From the NCBI RefSeq assembly GCF_014635825.1, contig NZ_BMDO01000001.1, positions 124,001-188,000 on the forward strand: DNA of 64,000 bases, written 5' to 3'. This DNA is from Mucilaginibacter galii. GTDB taxonomy: Bacteria > Bacteroidota > Bacteroidia > Sphingobacteriales > Sphingobacteriaceae. Of the stretch, positions 16,677 through 25,381 are shown in pieces. Position numbers and translations under genes: made by a program. The number at the start of each line of letters is the position of its first letter. The stretch's first letter is position 1. The notes beneath the pieces were generated by a model, which did no database searches, was not told the DNA's origin, and saw only the letters and a list, made by a program, of their open reading frames with translations.

Positions 16677-17786
16677 TTACTTCTCAGCTACCACCGGCAT
16701 ATCCCTGTAATAGTACCTGATAACCAGCAGGTAAGAAACCAATATATTACCGGTAATAACCACTGGCATTAACTTATACATCATCACCCAAAACAAGAGC
16801 ATGAACAAACCCATTACACATTGCAGGTATTTACTCATGCTTAAACCTATGTAGTATATAAGCGTGTGAAATAGTAATAACATACTCAATGCCATGAGCA
16901 GTAATTGAATTGCTAACACAAAATTAAACCTGTTAAGCAGCCATAAACCTTCGGGTAATAGCAACATTAAATAAGTGCACACAAAGTAGCAATACCGCTT
17001 TATATGTGTGTATGGAAAATTACGGGCAAAGCTTAGGTACGCTTGCTCAAACCTTTGCCCTTCAAAAACCAGTACGGCATGAGCAACGGCAATAGCCAAA
17101 ACGGCCATACCTGCTACACGGGCATCGGTCTTTACATCATTAAACAAGGAAAAAATACTGATAACTATAAGCCATGTTAACCCTTTGGTAATGGCGTAAG
17201 CAACTTTGAGCCGGTTTAACACATGGTAAATAAACAGGCTAAAATACGGTTTTCTCCAATTACCAATCCATTGTAATAACCATGATGGGTTGCCGCTATC
17301 TACCAACCTGTCAAGTAATAATACATACAATCTTGCACTTACTGCGGCCAGTAGTAATAGATAAATAACAATAATTGCAGGTGTTAAATAGTAATGGTAT
17401 TTAAGGCCTACGCCCACTGCAACTAACCCGTATACTATTATTGGCAGCAACAAGATTAATTGCACCAAAAACCAGCTTTTTAGCTGAATTTTACGATTGA
17501 AAGAACCCATGCTGTAAAACATAAAGTGCTGCGGCGGTGCGCTAATTTGCCCTATTACATAATGCAGACATTTTAAATTGTATAAGAACCAGGCGACAAA
17601 TACAACCAATAACATCAGCGGACTGCTTATAAATGCCAGCATTAAGATTTTATGATACATGAACAGTTCTCCCGGATCTACCGAGCCTATCATGACCAAG
17701 AAAAAAAACAAAAACAAACCTGCATGAGCTTGATAAAAGCCCCGCACAAATATCCGGCTTAAAACATTGTTAAGCGGCTGCTTCAT
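16677..17786 (-). CDS. Membrane protein, permease partner of the adjacent ABC ATPase
   Basis: A 369-residue integral membrane protein with about nine or ten hydrophobic segments and no soluble domain (for example ILLLPIIVYGLVAVGVGL and LLLMALSMLLLFHTLIYYI). I do not recognise a named family. Because its start overlaps the end of an ABC ATPase gene by 17 bp, it is inferred to be the membrane half of an ABC-2-type transporter. Cargo is unknown. It is restricted in appearance to this phylum, but no search was possible. Small segments rich in Arg/Tyr near the C-terminus (YYYRDMP) are unremarkable. Confidence 0.8.
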   Translation of the reverse strand: MKQPLNNVLSRIFVRGFYQAHAGLFLFFFLVMIGSVDPGELFMYHKILMLAFISSPLMLLVVFVAWFLYNLKCLHYVIGQISAPPQHFMFYSMGSFNRKIQLKSWFLVQLILLLPIIVYGLVAVGVGLKYHYYLTPAIIVIYLLLLAAVSARLYVLLLDRLVDSGNPSWLLQWIGNWRKPYFSLFIYHVLNRLKVAYAITKGLTWLIVISIFSLFNDVKTDARVAGMAVLAIAVAHAVLVFEGQRFEQAYLSFARNFPYTHIKRYCYFVCTYLMLLLPEGLWLLNRFNFVLAIQLLLMALSMLLLFHTLIYYIGLSMSKYLQCVMGLFMLLFWVMMYKLMPVVITGNILVSYLLVIRYYYRDMPVVAEK

Positions 17787-18417
17787 CTGTTAGGGCCGTA
17801 CTTATGGTTTGATTTTCTATCTGTAAAATACGTGCAGGCATAATATCGGCATTCAGCACCTGGTGAGATGAAAGCAAGAAGCTGGTGCCATACTGCTGGC
17901 GATGCTCGGTTATCCACCCGTAAAGCACTTCCAAAGCGGCGGTATCTATTGTGATCAGAGGTTCATCCAGCAATATGAATTGCGGTTTGCCCAAAAAGGC
18001 TAACAGTAAAGATATTTTTTTAAGCATCCCGCTGGAATAGGTACCAACCGGTTTGTGTACGTACCCCGCCATACCCATACTTTCCAGGTAAGGAAGTTCC
18101 TGCCCTGCAGGTGCGTCTTTGGCGGTTGCGAACAGATCTATTAGTTCACGTCCGGTTAAAAACTCCGGAAACAACGGCTCGGCTTCGGCAAAATTGACCA
18201 GCTTACGGTACTCAACGGGTTTTTTCTTAATACTGACATCGTTCAATAAAATATCGCCATTGAAGGCAAGTATACCCGCTATTGATTTTAACAACGTGCT
18301 CTTGCCCGATCCATTTACACCCTTTATCCAGTAGATGCCGGCATGAATTGCAAAATCAGGAATACTTAGCGCCGGTTGGTTACCGTATGATTTTTTAAAG
18401 TTAACAATATGAAGCAT
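17770..18417 (-). CDS. ABC transporter ATP-binding protein
   Basis: A 215-residue stand-alone ABC ATPase. Walker A GVNGSGKST (33-41), a signature of non-standard form YSSGMLKK in place of LSGGQ, Walker B FILLDEP and the H-loop SSHQ are visible. The SSGM type signature is common in ABC-2 and heme-export-like ATPases. Its last 17 bp overlap the start of the membrane gene 16677-17786, so translation of the two is probably coupled. Upstream on the same strand lies ddl, 96 nt away, likely read from its own promoter. Confidence 0.92.
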   Translation of the reverse strand: MLHIVNFKKSYGNQPALSIPDFAIHAGIYWIKGVNGSGKSTLLKSIAGILAFNGDILLNDVSIKKKPVEYRKLVNFAEAEPLFPEFLTGRELIDLFATAKDAPAGQELPYLESMGMAGYVHKPVGTYSSGMLKKISLLLAFLGKPQFILLDEPLITIDTAALEVLYGWITEHRQQYGTSFLLSSHQVLNADIMPARILQIENQTISTALTDEAAA

Positions 18418-18513
18418 GATCTTTTGATAGGTATGCTTAGGCTAAGCTTATTGATGTATACGCCGCTTAGCAAAGTCTCAAACAAGCATTGGTCTTTTCT
18501 TTCAGGGCAACAA

Positions 18514-19506
18514 TTACAAACTGCTCGTACTACTTTCTACAATATCGCCATAGAAAGCAGTAAGGTCCATTCCGGCGGCGCGTACTTGTTGGGGAATAAG
18601 GCTGTTGGCCGATTGTCCGGGTGTGGTATTCACCTCGATAAAGTAGAAGTCGCCGGTGTTTTCTTGCAAAATAAAATCTATACGTACCATGCCACGACAA
18701 TTTAAGCGCACGTAAACTTCTTTCAGGATGTTGGCAATTATTTTATTCTGCTCGTCGGTTAAGTCGGCAGGGGTAATTTCCTGGCTTACGCCCGGTGTAT
18801 ATTTAGCTTCGTAATCAAAAAATTCTTTAGAGCTGATGATCTCTGTAGCGGGTAGCACCACCAGTTTACCATGCAAACGAGCTATGCCCCGGCTAAACTC
18901 GCGGCCTTTTATAAATTCTTCAACCAGTATTTGATCATCTTCTTTAAATGCCTTTTCAAGTGCGGCAGGCAGTTCGGCCACACTGTGCACCTTACTCATA
19001 CCTACGCTGCTGCCACCGTTATTAGGTTTTACAAATAGCGGGAATTTTAGGGTGGCGGCAATAATACCAACCTCATGCATATCATGCTGAAATAGCTTAA
19101 CCGACTTGGCGGTATTCAAATTCACGATAGTGTGCACCAATACCTTGGTATAAGCCTTGTTCATGGTAATGGCCGATGTAGTGGCATCGCAGGTATTATA
19201 AGGCAGGCCCATCATGTCCAAATAGCCTTGTATCTTACCATCTTCGCCGGGGGTACCGTGCACCGTAATAAATACGTTATCAAATTTTATTTTTTCTCCG
19301 TTGAGCGTTAGGCTAAAGTCGTTCTTATCTATGTCTATCAACTCACCATCGGTCTGGTAAAACCAGCGATTACGGGTAATGAGTATGGTGTATACGTTAT
19401 ATTTTTCCGCGTCGAGGTTAGCAGCAATATTTTTAGCGCTATTGATAGATACTTCATATTCGCCGGTGTAACCGCCAGCCAAAAGGGCAATGTTCTTTTT
19501 GCTCAT
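18514..19506 (-). CDS. ddl: D-alanine--D-alanine ligase
   Basis: ATP-grasp ligase making the D-Ala-D-Ala dipeptide of peptidoglycan. The 330-residue product begins MSKKNIALLAGGYTGEYEVSINSA, has the ATP-grasp lysines and loop (FVKPNNGGSSVGMSKV), the EEFIKGREFSRGI segment, and FYFIEVNTTPGQSANSLIPQQ with metal ligands near the end. The start at 19506 is followed upstream by a perfect -7 element after only five bases. An interspersed repeat (19522-19617) fills the space to the divergent MerR gene. Confidence 0.96.
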   Translation of the reverse strand: MSKKNIALLAGGYTGEYEVSINSAKNIAANLDAEKYNVYTILITRNRWFYQTDGELIDIDKNDFSLTLNGEKIKFDNVFITVHGTPGEDGKIQGYLDMMGLPYNTCDATTSAITMNKAYTKVLVHTIVNLNTAKSVKLFQHDMHEVGIIAATLKFPLFVKPNNGGSSVGMSKVHSVAELPAALEKAFKEDDQILVEEFIKGREFSRGIARLHGKLVVLPATEIISSKEFFDYEAKYTPGVSQEITPADLTDEQNKIIANILKEVYVRLNCRGMVRIDFILQENTGDFYFIEVNTTPGQSANSLIPQQVRAAGMDLTAFYGDIVESSTSSL

Positions 19507-19511
19507 GATGC

Positions 19512-19519
19512 CAAATATA
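19512..19519 (-). promoter_or_regulatory. -7 element directly before ddl
   Basis: Minus strand TATATTTG, then five bases, then ATG. A TTTG on the minus strand at 19543-19546, inside the repeat, is spaced like a -33 element. Likely leaderless transcript. Confidence 0.65.
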
Positions 19520-19521
19520 GG

Positions 19522-19617
19522 AAACCCCCTCTAAATCTCCCCCAAAGGGGGAGACTTTTAAAAAAATGCAGAAGTTTTTGAGCCCTCCCCTTTGAGGAGG
19601 GTTTGGGAGGGGTTTTT
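19522..19617. repeat. Interspersed inverted repeat, CCCTCCC family, copy 2
   Basis: Starts AACCCCCTCTAAATCTCC and ends GGAGGGTTTGGGAGGGGTT, with internal CCCCCAAAGGGGG and CCTCCCCTTTGAGGAGG hairpins. It sits between divergent ddl and MerR genes, touching both promoter regions. Confidence 0.8.
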
Positions 19618-19621
19618 TCTA

Positions 19622-19629
19622 TATATTTG
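19622..19629 (+). promoter_or_regulatory. -7 element directly before the MerR-type gene
   Basis: TATATTTG, perfect consensus, then three bases, then the ATG at 19633. Likely leaderless transcript. Confidence 0.6.
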
Positions 19630-19632
19630 CAT

Positions 19633-19968
19633 ATGCCTTATAAAGAACGCGACATTAGCAAGATGTACCATACCATGGGCGAGGTTACGACCATGTTTGG
19701 GGTTAACCACTCGTTGATCAGGTATTACGAAAAAGAGTTTGATGTACTACAGCCAAAGAAAAACAAAAAAGGCAATCGTTATTTCACCAACGAGGATATC
19801 GAAAACCTCAAGATCATCTTTCATTTAATACGCGATAAAGGCTATACCATTCAGGGTGCTAAAGACCACCTGAAAAATAACATGAGCGAAACCAAGGATC
19901 AGCAAAACATCCTCAACTCGCTCGAAAACCTCAAAAAATTTCTGCTCGAAGTTCGTGATCAGTTGTAA
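19633..19968 (+). CDS. MerR-family transcriptional regulator
   Basis: A 111-residue DNA-binding protein of the short MerR type. The winged HTH occupies about residues 15-80: YHTMGEVTTMFGVNHSLIRYYEKEFDVLQP, then RYFTNEDIENLKIIFHL. After it is a short helical tail (ILNSLENLKKFLLEVRDQL) for dimerisation and no effector domain, so the signal it senses is unclear. Start at 19633 rather than the TTG at 19603 because the -7 element lies between them. It is divergent from ddl and precedes comEC by about 126 nt. Confidence 0.9.
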   Translation: MPYKERDISKMYHTMGEVTTMFGVNHSLIRYYEKEFDVLQPKKNKKGNRYFTNEDIENLKIIFHLIRDKGYTIQGAKDHLKNNMSETKDQQNILNSLENLKKFLLEVRDQL

Positions 19969-20094
19969 TTATTTCTTTCCGCTATTTTCCTGCAAGATAA
20001 TTGTATTTTAGGGCAGCTAAACGCTAATATCCGTCACGCCAAACTTGCTTCGACATAACGGACGAGAAATTAGCCTGAATATTAAACAAACCTT

Positions 20095-22209
20095 ATGCTT
20101 CGTGCCCATAAAGGCGAAATACCTTTCCTGTTTTGGCTCATGCCTTTCATAGCAGGCGTTGTATTAAATTTGCACCTAGCCGAAGCCGGACTATCCACCT
20201 ATATTTCATTTCTGTTTCTTATTGCGGGGGTTAGCTTTATTGTCTTAAACATCTGCTACAATAAATTCAACGTTCAGCGCTATTCCTGGCTTGGCGGTGC
20301 GCTGATGCACATCATCCTGCTTTGCAGTGGCTGGTTATGCGCCCAATTGAACAACGAACTGCCAAACGCCGATCATTTTTCAAAACTTAAAGCCGACTAC
20401 CTCATTGTTAAAGTAATTACCGAACCAACACAGAAAGGAATTTATACTCGATTTACAGCGCAGGTAAACTATGCGGTTAAGCCGAAGCTGAACGAGGGAG
20501 CTTCGGGCAAGTTGTTAATTACACTGGTAACCGATAGCAACAGCCACGCCGTTTCTTACGGCGACCTGCTGCTCGTTCCTGCAACATACAAACCGGTCGA
20601 TATCCCTTTTAACCCTGCCGAGTTTAACTATAAAAAATACCTGGCGCACCAAAACATTTACCACCAAAGCTTTTTAAACCGGCAAGAAGTTAGGTTGATG
20701 CGGAGTAATGAAGGTAACCCTATTATTGCATGGTCGCTTACCTTAAGGCAACGCATGGTTGATGCTATTAAACTATACATTACCAATACCGAGGCTGCAG
20801 CCATTGCCTCTACCCTGCTACTGGGTTACAAGGCCGATTTAAGCAGCGACATTTTACAGGCTTATTCTAAAACTGGCACCATACACGTGCTGTCGGTTTC
20901 GGGTGCGCATGTGGCCATTTTGTTCGTCGTGATGGCATGGATGCTCAAACCTTTAAGACGAAATCGCAATGGACGTATACTTAATGCAGTGTTATCGCTG
21001 CTATTGATCTGGGCGTATGCAATATTAACAGGGCTTTCGCCCGCGGTATGCCGGGCGGCGGTGATGCTGAGTATGGTGATCATTAGTAAAGCCAGTGGCA
21101 GGCCGGTACATTATTTAAATGTGCTGGCAGTTTCGGCGTTTGCACTGCTGCTGTATAATCCGCTACTCATAACCGATGTTGGTTTTCAACTTTCTTACCT
21201 GGCCGTATTTGGGTTGATAGCTTTACAGCCTATTCTATATGAGCAATTTGAGTTTAAAAATAAATGGGCCGATAAGTTGTGGAAACTTTGTTCGTTATCC
21301 ATAGCGGCACAACTCATCACTTTTCCGCTTAGTGCTTACTATTTCCACCAGTTCCCGGTTTACTTTTTGGTAAGCAACTTGCTCATCATTGTGCCTGCCG
21401 AAGTTATTGTAATTGTTGGCATGACCTTCCTGTTGAGTACTCTTGTCACAACCTTGGCTCCACTAAGTAAGTTATTAGCGTATGTTTTAGAACATCTTAT
21501 TCTACTGATGAATAAAGCGCTGGTATTTATTGAGCATTTACCTTATGCCAGCATCAGCAAAATCTGGATCAGTACTACGGAACACCTTTTACTCTATCTC
21601 ATTATCATAGCTGCGGTTTATTTCCTCGCCTACAAAAAAGCATGGCAATTGCATTTAACGCTGGCATTTGTGTTAGTGCTTTGTTGTAGCCTGAGTTGGA
21701 AAGCTATTGGTCAGCAATCAACCAACCATACAGTATTCTTTAACGTTAGGAAAAACTCGGCCGTCCTGTTCCAAACAGGGCACCGGGCCGTAGTAGTAAC
21801 AGATCTACTGCCTGCTGACAAAAATTATAAATACAGCATACAGCCCTGCCTAGATAGTTTGAGTGCCGATAGTGTTATCATCTGTAATCCGCAGCAAAAC
21901 TTACAAACATCTTATTTTAAGAAACAGCTTAATCTGATCCGGTTTTTAGATAAAAGTGTTGTACTGTTTAATCCATCGCTGCAAAACATTGTCTTACCTC
22001 AAAAAATACAGGTTGATTATCTTTTTTTCACACACAATCCGCATAGTAAACTTGCCTTTATATTAAAGAATTATGCTGTTAAACACCTTGTAGTTGATGC
22101 CAACAATTCAAACCAACGCATTAATAATATTGATTATGAGGCCGATAGCCTGCATTTGAAAATAAATATATTAAAGCGTAACAAATCATTTATCCTTGTA
22201 TCTAAATAA
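20095..22209 (+). CDS. comEC: ComEC/Rec2-family DNA-uptake channel protein
   Basis: Multi-pass inner-membrane protein for transport of single-stranded DNA during transformation. The 704-residue product has an N-terminal membrane segment with a DUF4131-like soluble domain (about 30-180), then the competence core with LSVSGAHVAILFVVMAW, LSPAVCRAAVMLSMV and DVGFQLSYLAVFGL (HxxG-like and conserved helices), about eight membrane helices in all, and a C-terminal ~150-residue domain (about 550-704). That last part is where ComEC usually holds a metallo-beta-lactamase nuclease domain; here no HxHxDH motif is seen, so it looks degenerate. No comEA or comFA is nearby. Confidence 0.9.
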   Translation: MLRAHKGEIPFLFWLMPFIAGVVLNLHLAEAGLSTYISFLFLIAGVSFIVLNICYNKFNVQRYSWLGGALMHIILLCSGWLCAQLNNELPNADHFSKLKADYLIVKVITEPTQKGIYTRFTAQVNYAVKPKLNEGASGKLLITLVTDSNSHAVSYGDLLLVPATYKPVDIPFNPAEFNYKKYLAHQNIYHQSFLNRQEVRLMRSNEGNPIIAWSLTLRQRMVDAIKLYITNTEAAAIASTLLLGYKADLSSDILQAYSKTGTIHVLSVSGAHVAILFVVMAWMLKPLRRNRNGRILNAVLSLLLIWAYAILTGLSPAVCRAAVMLSMVIISKASGRPVHYLNVLAVSAFALLLYNPLLITDVGFQLSYLAVFGLIALQPILYEQFEFKNKWADKLWKLCSLSIAAQLITFPLSAYYFHQFPVYFLVSNLLIIVPAEVIVIVGMTFLLSTLVTTLAPLSKLLAYVLEHLILLMNKALVFIEHLPYASISKIWISTTEHLLLYLIIIAAVYFLAYKKAWQLHLTLAFVLVLCCSLSWKAIGQQSTNHTVFFNVRKNSAVLFQTGHRAVVVTDLLPADKNYKYSIQPCLDSLSADSVIICNPQQNLQTSYFKKQLNLIRFLDKSVVLFNPSLQNIVLPQKIQVDYLFFTHNPHSKLAFILKNYAVKHLVVDANNSNQRINNIDYEADSLHLKINILKRNKSFILVSK

Positions 22210-22254
22210 TAAATCAATAACTTTAAATTAAAATCACCGTACATACTTAAAATC

Positions 22255-22893
22255 ATGAATAAACTATTTACTGCTGCCATGGGCCTTGCCCTAACCGCAA
22301 CTGCCTTAACAGCCAGCGCACAAAAAAAGTACACAGAAGGAACCGCCACTTACGAAGCCAGTGTAAACGGTCAATCTGTTGAAGCTAAAGTTATGTTTAA
22401 AGGCGATTCTTCGGTAACTGTTATGCAACAAGGCCCTGCCAATATTAAAGTGTTAAGCTTTAAAGAAGATTACTTAGCCGTTTTGGTAGACGTACCGGTA
22501 GCTAACATGAAAAAAGCAGCCATTGCTACTCCGGGTGAGTTAGAAGATGCCTTATCAAAAATGCCAAGCTTTACTTTTACGCCAACTACTGAAACCAAGC
22601 AAATAGCAGGTTTCAATTGCAAAAAAGTAGTAGCTAAAGATACCAAAAGCAACACTTCTTTTGATGCCTGGGTAACTACAGATATTAGCGCACCTGCCAG
22701 TGCTTTTAGTACATTATATGCTAAAGTTGGTGGTTTCCCCGTACAATTTACCATTAGCCAAATGGGCCGCAATGTAACTAACACCTTAAAAGCTATTTCA
22801 GATGTTAAAGTGCCTGCAGGTACATTTGGTATCCCAGCCGGTTACGATAAAATGACCTTGACAGAATTAAGCGCTATGAGCGGCGGCAGATAG
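22255..22893 (+). CDS. Secreted protein, DUF4412/GLPGLI-like
   Basis: A 212-residue exported protein with a clear signal peptide (MNKLFTAAMGLALTATALTASAQ). The mature part is beta-rich with a GTATYEASVNGQSVEAKVMFKGDSS-type opening, then PTTETKQIAGFNCKKVVAKD, a pattern resembling small periplasmic beta-sandwich proteins called DUF4412 or GLPGLI in Bacteroidota. Resemblance is by eye only. The function is unknown. It follows comEC by 45 nt on the same strand, but its own AT-rich leader suggests separate expression. A perfect 32-nt terminator stem follows. Confidence 0.75.
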   Translation: MNKLFTAAMGLALTATALTASAQKKYTEGTATYEASVNGQSVEAKVMFKGDSSVTVMQQGPANIKVLSFKEDYLAVLVDVPVANMKKAAIATPGELEDALSKMPSFTFTPTTETKQIAGFNCKKVVAKDTKSNTSFDAWVTTDISAPASAFSTLYAKVGGFPVQFTISQMGRNVTNTLKAISDVKVPAGTFGIPAGYDKMTLTELSAMSGGR

Positions 22894-22915
22894 TTACTGC
22901 TTCTTACATAAACAG

Positions 22916-22947
22916 AAAAGGTCTTATCCATATGGATAAGACCTTTT
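22916..22947 (+). terminator. Terminator after the secreted-protein gene
   Basis: A perfect 32-nt palindrome of arms AAAAGGTCTTATCCAT and its complement, ending in TTTT. Confidence 0.93.
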
Positions 22948-22960
22948 CTGTTTTACCTTG

Positions 22961-23023
22961 TGTCAGCCTGAGCTTGTCGAATACTTTTCAAAGCGCATAT
23001 TCTTCGATAAGCTCAGACTGACA
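22961..23023. repeat. Interspersed inverted repeat, GTCAGTCTGAGCTTGTCGAA family
   Basis: TGTCAGCCTGAGCTTGTCGAA pairs, with two mismatches, with TTCGATAAGCTCAGACTGACA across a ~21-nt AT-rich centre. It sits between two convergent genes. Sequences of this type are widespread between Bacteroidota genes, as recalled. Confidence 0.8.
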
Positions 23024-23054
23024 AGTTCGCATTTAGCTTCTTGATAGTGTTCGC

Positions 23055-23672
23055 TTACGCAGCCGTTTCAATCTCTGCCTGCACCTTACTTACCCAGTTC
23101 TCAAACAAACGGGTTTCAATGGCTACGGCTTTGTCGGCGTGTAATTGCCAGTCGGCCGAGAAGTGTTGCAGTTGGTTAATCATTTCTTCAAGGTGCCCCT
23201 CCTCTTCTAAAATAATAGACTTCACATTCACCTTGCTATTAGCTTCGGTGAGTACTTCCTGGTAAACCGGGTAAAGTTCATCGGCCCGTACTTCAATAGC
23301 ATAAGTTACCAGCAGGTAAGCGGCAAAGCGCAGTTCTTTACCGGTCAAATTCCTTTCGGTTTTCAGATAGCGGCAAACATCAATATCTAACTGGTTTAAA
23401 TACCGCTTGCTGTGGGTAGCAGCTAATAAATAGGCAGGTGCATAAGTAGGTAAAATAGCTCCTTCTATCTTCTCTATCTGCTTTTTAAGATAAAAGGCAT
23501 GACGATGCTCTTCTGCCGCATGTTTCAAGATAATGTAAGTCACGGTAGCCGGATCTTCGCTGGCCGATATTTTACGGGCACCTGTATTTTCCATCAGCGA
23601 GAGCGTATTTAGCCAGCGGGCGTGCAACTCTTCATTACTGACTATAGTAGAGAATAAATTTTTAAGTTCCAT
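23055..23672 (-). CDS. Ferritin-like protein with diiron ligand pattern
   Basis: A 205-residue, all-helical, cytoplasmic protein of no named family that I can recall. Its charged residues fit a four-helix diiron site: E15 (NEELHARW), E55-x-x-H58 (AAEEHRHAF), E127 (YAIEVRADELY) and E157-x-x-H160 (EEEGHLEEM). The E / ExxH / E / ExxH spacing is the ferritin-like oxygenase pattern. It is the last gene of a four-gene minus-strand operon and starts 8 nt after bioA, so a link to biotin synthesis is possible, for example an O2-dependent step. It could equally be a ferroxidase or a structural protein. It does not match MiaE motifs. Confidence 0.75.
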   Translation of the reverse strand: MELKNLFSTIVSNEELHARWLNTLSLMENTGARKISASEDPATVTYIILKHAAEEHRHAFYLKKQIEKIEGAILPTYAPAYLLAATHSKRYLNQLDIDVCRYLKTERNLTGKELRFAAYLLVTYAIEVRADELYPVYQEVLTEANSKVNVKSIILEEEGHLEEMINQLQHFSADWQLHADKAVAIETRLFENWVSKVQAEIETAA

Positions 23673-23680
23673 AAGGCGTA

Positions 23681-24946
23681 TTATATAGTGTCCAGCGCTT
23701 GCTGAATGGTGCTGTAAATATAACCGAGTTGCTCATTGGTTATGCAATACGGGGGTAAAATGTAAACGATGTTACCTAAAGGCCTCAATATAATGCCCGC
23801 ACTTAAAAAGTATTGATACAGGCTATCACGCAGGTTACTGAAATACGAGGTATCGTTTCCTGTCTCCCACTCAATAGCTATAATGGTTCCGGTTTGCCTA
23901 ACTTCTTTTATACGTGGATGTCCTTGAAGTTTCATTGCAAACTCTCGGTGATGGTCAACAATTCGCTGTATGTTTTGTACCGTTTCAGGTTGAGTAAACA
24001 GATCCATACTCGCGAGGGCGGCGGCGCAGGCAATAGGGTTAGCTGTAAACGAATGCCCGTGAAACAAGGTTTTTAACCTATCATCTGATAGAAAAGCATC
24101 ATAAATATATTGCGTGCAAGTGGTAACACCCAAGGCCATGGTTCCACCGGTCAAGCCTTTGGAAAAACACATAATATCCGGCTGATGCTGCAAATGATCA
24201 CTGGCAAAGTTTTTACCCGTGCGGCCAAAACCGGTGAATACCTCATCGGCTATGGTAAAAATTCCCTCCTCGCGGCAGTGCTGCATCAAATCATCCAGGT
24301 AAGCGGCCTCATACATGATCATCCCTGCCGATCCCTGTACCAGCGGTTCTACTATGAAACAAGCTAATTGGGAGCTAAGTGCGGAGATCTTGGAGCGGAG
24401 TTCAGAAATGTTGTCTGCCGTAGGTAAGTCAATAAATTCTACATCGAACAACAACTTTTCGAAGGCATTGGTAAAAGCGCTTCTGCCACTTACCGCCATA
24501 GCGCCAAAGGTATCGCCGTGATAAGCGTTTTTGAAAGCTAATATCTTGGTGCGTTGTTCACCCTTATTGTACCAGTATTGCAGGCACATTTTAAGGGCTA
24601 CCTCTACCGCCGTTGAACCATTATCAGAATAAAACACTTTGGCCTGATTTGAAGGTAGCAGGGCCAATAACCGTTCGGCCAGTTCAACAGCCGGCTCGTG
24701 TGTAAAACCAGCAAATATTACGTGCTCTAAGGTTTTTAACTGCTCGGCAACCTTGGCAGCTATGTACGGGTGTGCGTGCCCATGTATATTCACCCACCAC
24801 GATGATATGGCATCAATATAACACTTGCCATCCTCGTCGTATACACAGGCTCCCTCGCCCCTTACAATGCCCACAGGTGCGGCTGCGGTTTGCATTTGGG
24901 TATATGGGTGCCATATTACTTTTAAATCGCGTTCACTTAATGTCAT
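23681..24946 (-). CDS. bioA: Adenosylmethionine--8-amino-7-oxononanoate transaminase
   Basis: PLP enzyme of biotin synthesis that converts KAPA to DAPA with SAM as amino donor. The 421-residue protein has the family's VIWHPYTQMQ opening, DAISSWWVNIHGHAHP, the GSTAVEVALKM PLP-phosphate region, AYHGDTFGAMAVSG, ADEVFTGFGRTG (Asp to PLP N1) and the PLP lysine in CFSKGLTGGTMALG. Neither bioB, bioD nor bioF is in the window. It overlaps the NUDIX gene by 4 nt (ATGA) and is followed closely by a ferritin-like gene, so all are probably one transcript. Confidence 0.96.
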   Translation of the reverse strand: MTLSERDLKVIWHPYTQMQTAAAPVGIVRGEGACVYDEDGKCYIDAISSWWVNIHGHAHPYIAAKVAEQLKTLEHVIFAGFTHEPAVELAERLLALLPSNQAKVFYSDNGSTAVEVALKMCLQYWYNKGEQRTKILAFKNAYHGDTFGAMAVSGRSAFTNAFEKLLFDVEFIDLPTADNISELRSKISALSSQLACFIVEPLVQGSAGMIMYEAAYLDDLMQHCREEGIFTIADEVFTGFGRTGKNFASDHLQHQPDIMCFSKGLTGGTMALGVTTCTQYIYDAFLSDDRLKTLFHGHSFTANPIACAAALASMDLFTQPETVQNIQRIVDHHREFAMKLQGHPRIKEVRQTGTIIAIEWETGNDTSYFSNLRDSLYQYFLSAGIILRPLGNIVYILPPYCITNEQLGYIYSTIQQALDTI

Positions 24947-25380
24947 GCCTGTTTCTTCAATAATTCTATCACGTACTGGTCTATCGGGAAGGTTACATCT
25001 TCGGGCTGCAGTTCATCGAGGCTTTTCCAGCGAAAAGCCAGCAATTCGTCAGTTGTATTAGAAAAGTCGAACAGCGATGTTTTTACAGCGATGTTTAGCT
25101 CAGTGAGAGGCTTAACCTTGTAATATATACTGATGATCTGCGAATCGTTAAAAGCTGACTTCACAAAAAAATCAGTAGTATAAAAATGCTCCAATACTTC
25201 TACCTCCGTGTAGCACTCTTCTATAAACTCTCGCTTCAAGGCATCTTTCAAACCCTCGCCAAACTCCAGACCTCCGCCCGGAAACTTGGTAAATTGGTGA
25301 CCTTTTATTTCTTCGTCGGCCAGCAAGATCTGATTATGCTCATTAATGAGCAAGCCATAAACACGTACGTTGAAATACAT
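24943..25380 (-). CDS. NUDIX hydrolase
   Basis: A 145-residue NUDIX-fold hydrolase for a nucleoside diphosphate or similar substrate. The Nudix box is readable as GGGLEFGEGLKDALKREFIEECYTEV, with GX5EX7REUXEEXGU spacing slightly varied (C in place of the second G). The N-terminus FNVRVYGLLINEHNQILLADEE fits the family. It sits between a CDF transporter gene (1 nt apart) and bioA (4-nt overlap), suggesting tight co-translation. Its link to biotin or metal biology is not known. Confidence 0.9.
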   Translation of the reverse strand: MYFNVRVYGLLINEHNQILLADEEIKGHQFTKFPGGGLEFGEGLKDALKREFIEECYTEVEVLEHFYTTDFFVKSAFNDSQIISIYYKVKPLTELNIAVKTSLFDFSNTTDELLAFRWKSLDELQPEDVTFPIDQYVIELLKKQA

Positions 25381-25381
25381 A

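Noticed and set aside
23813..25061. Plus-strand frames opposite bioA and NUDIX
   Set aside because: Antisense shadows of well-recognised genes with no independent evidence.
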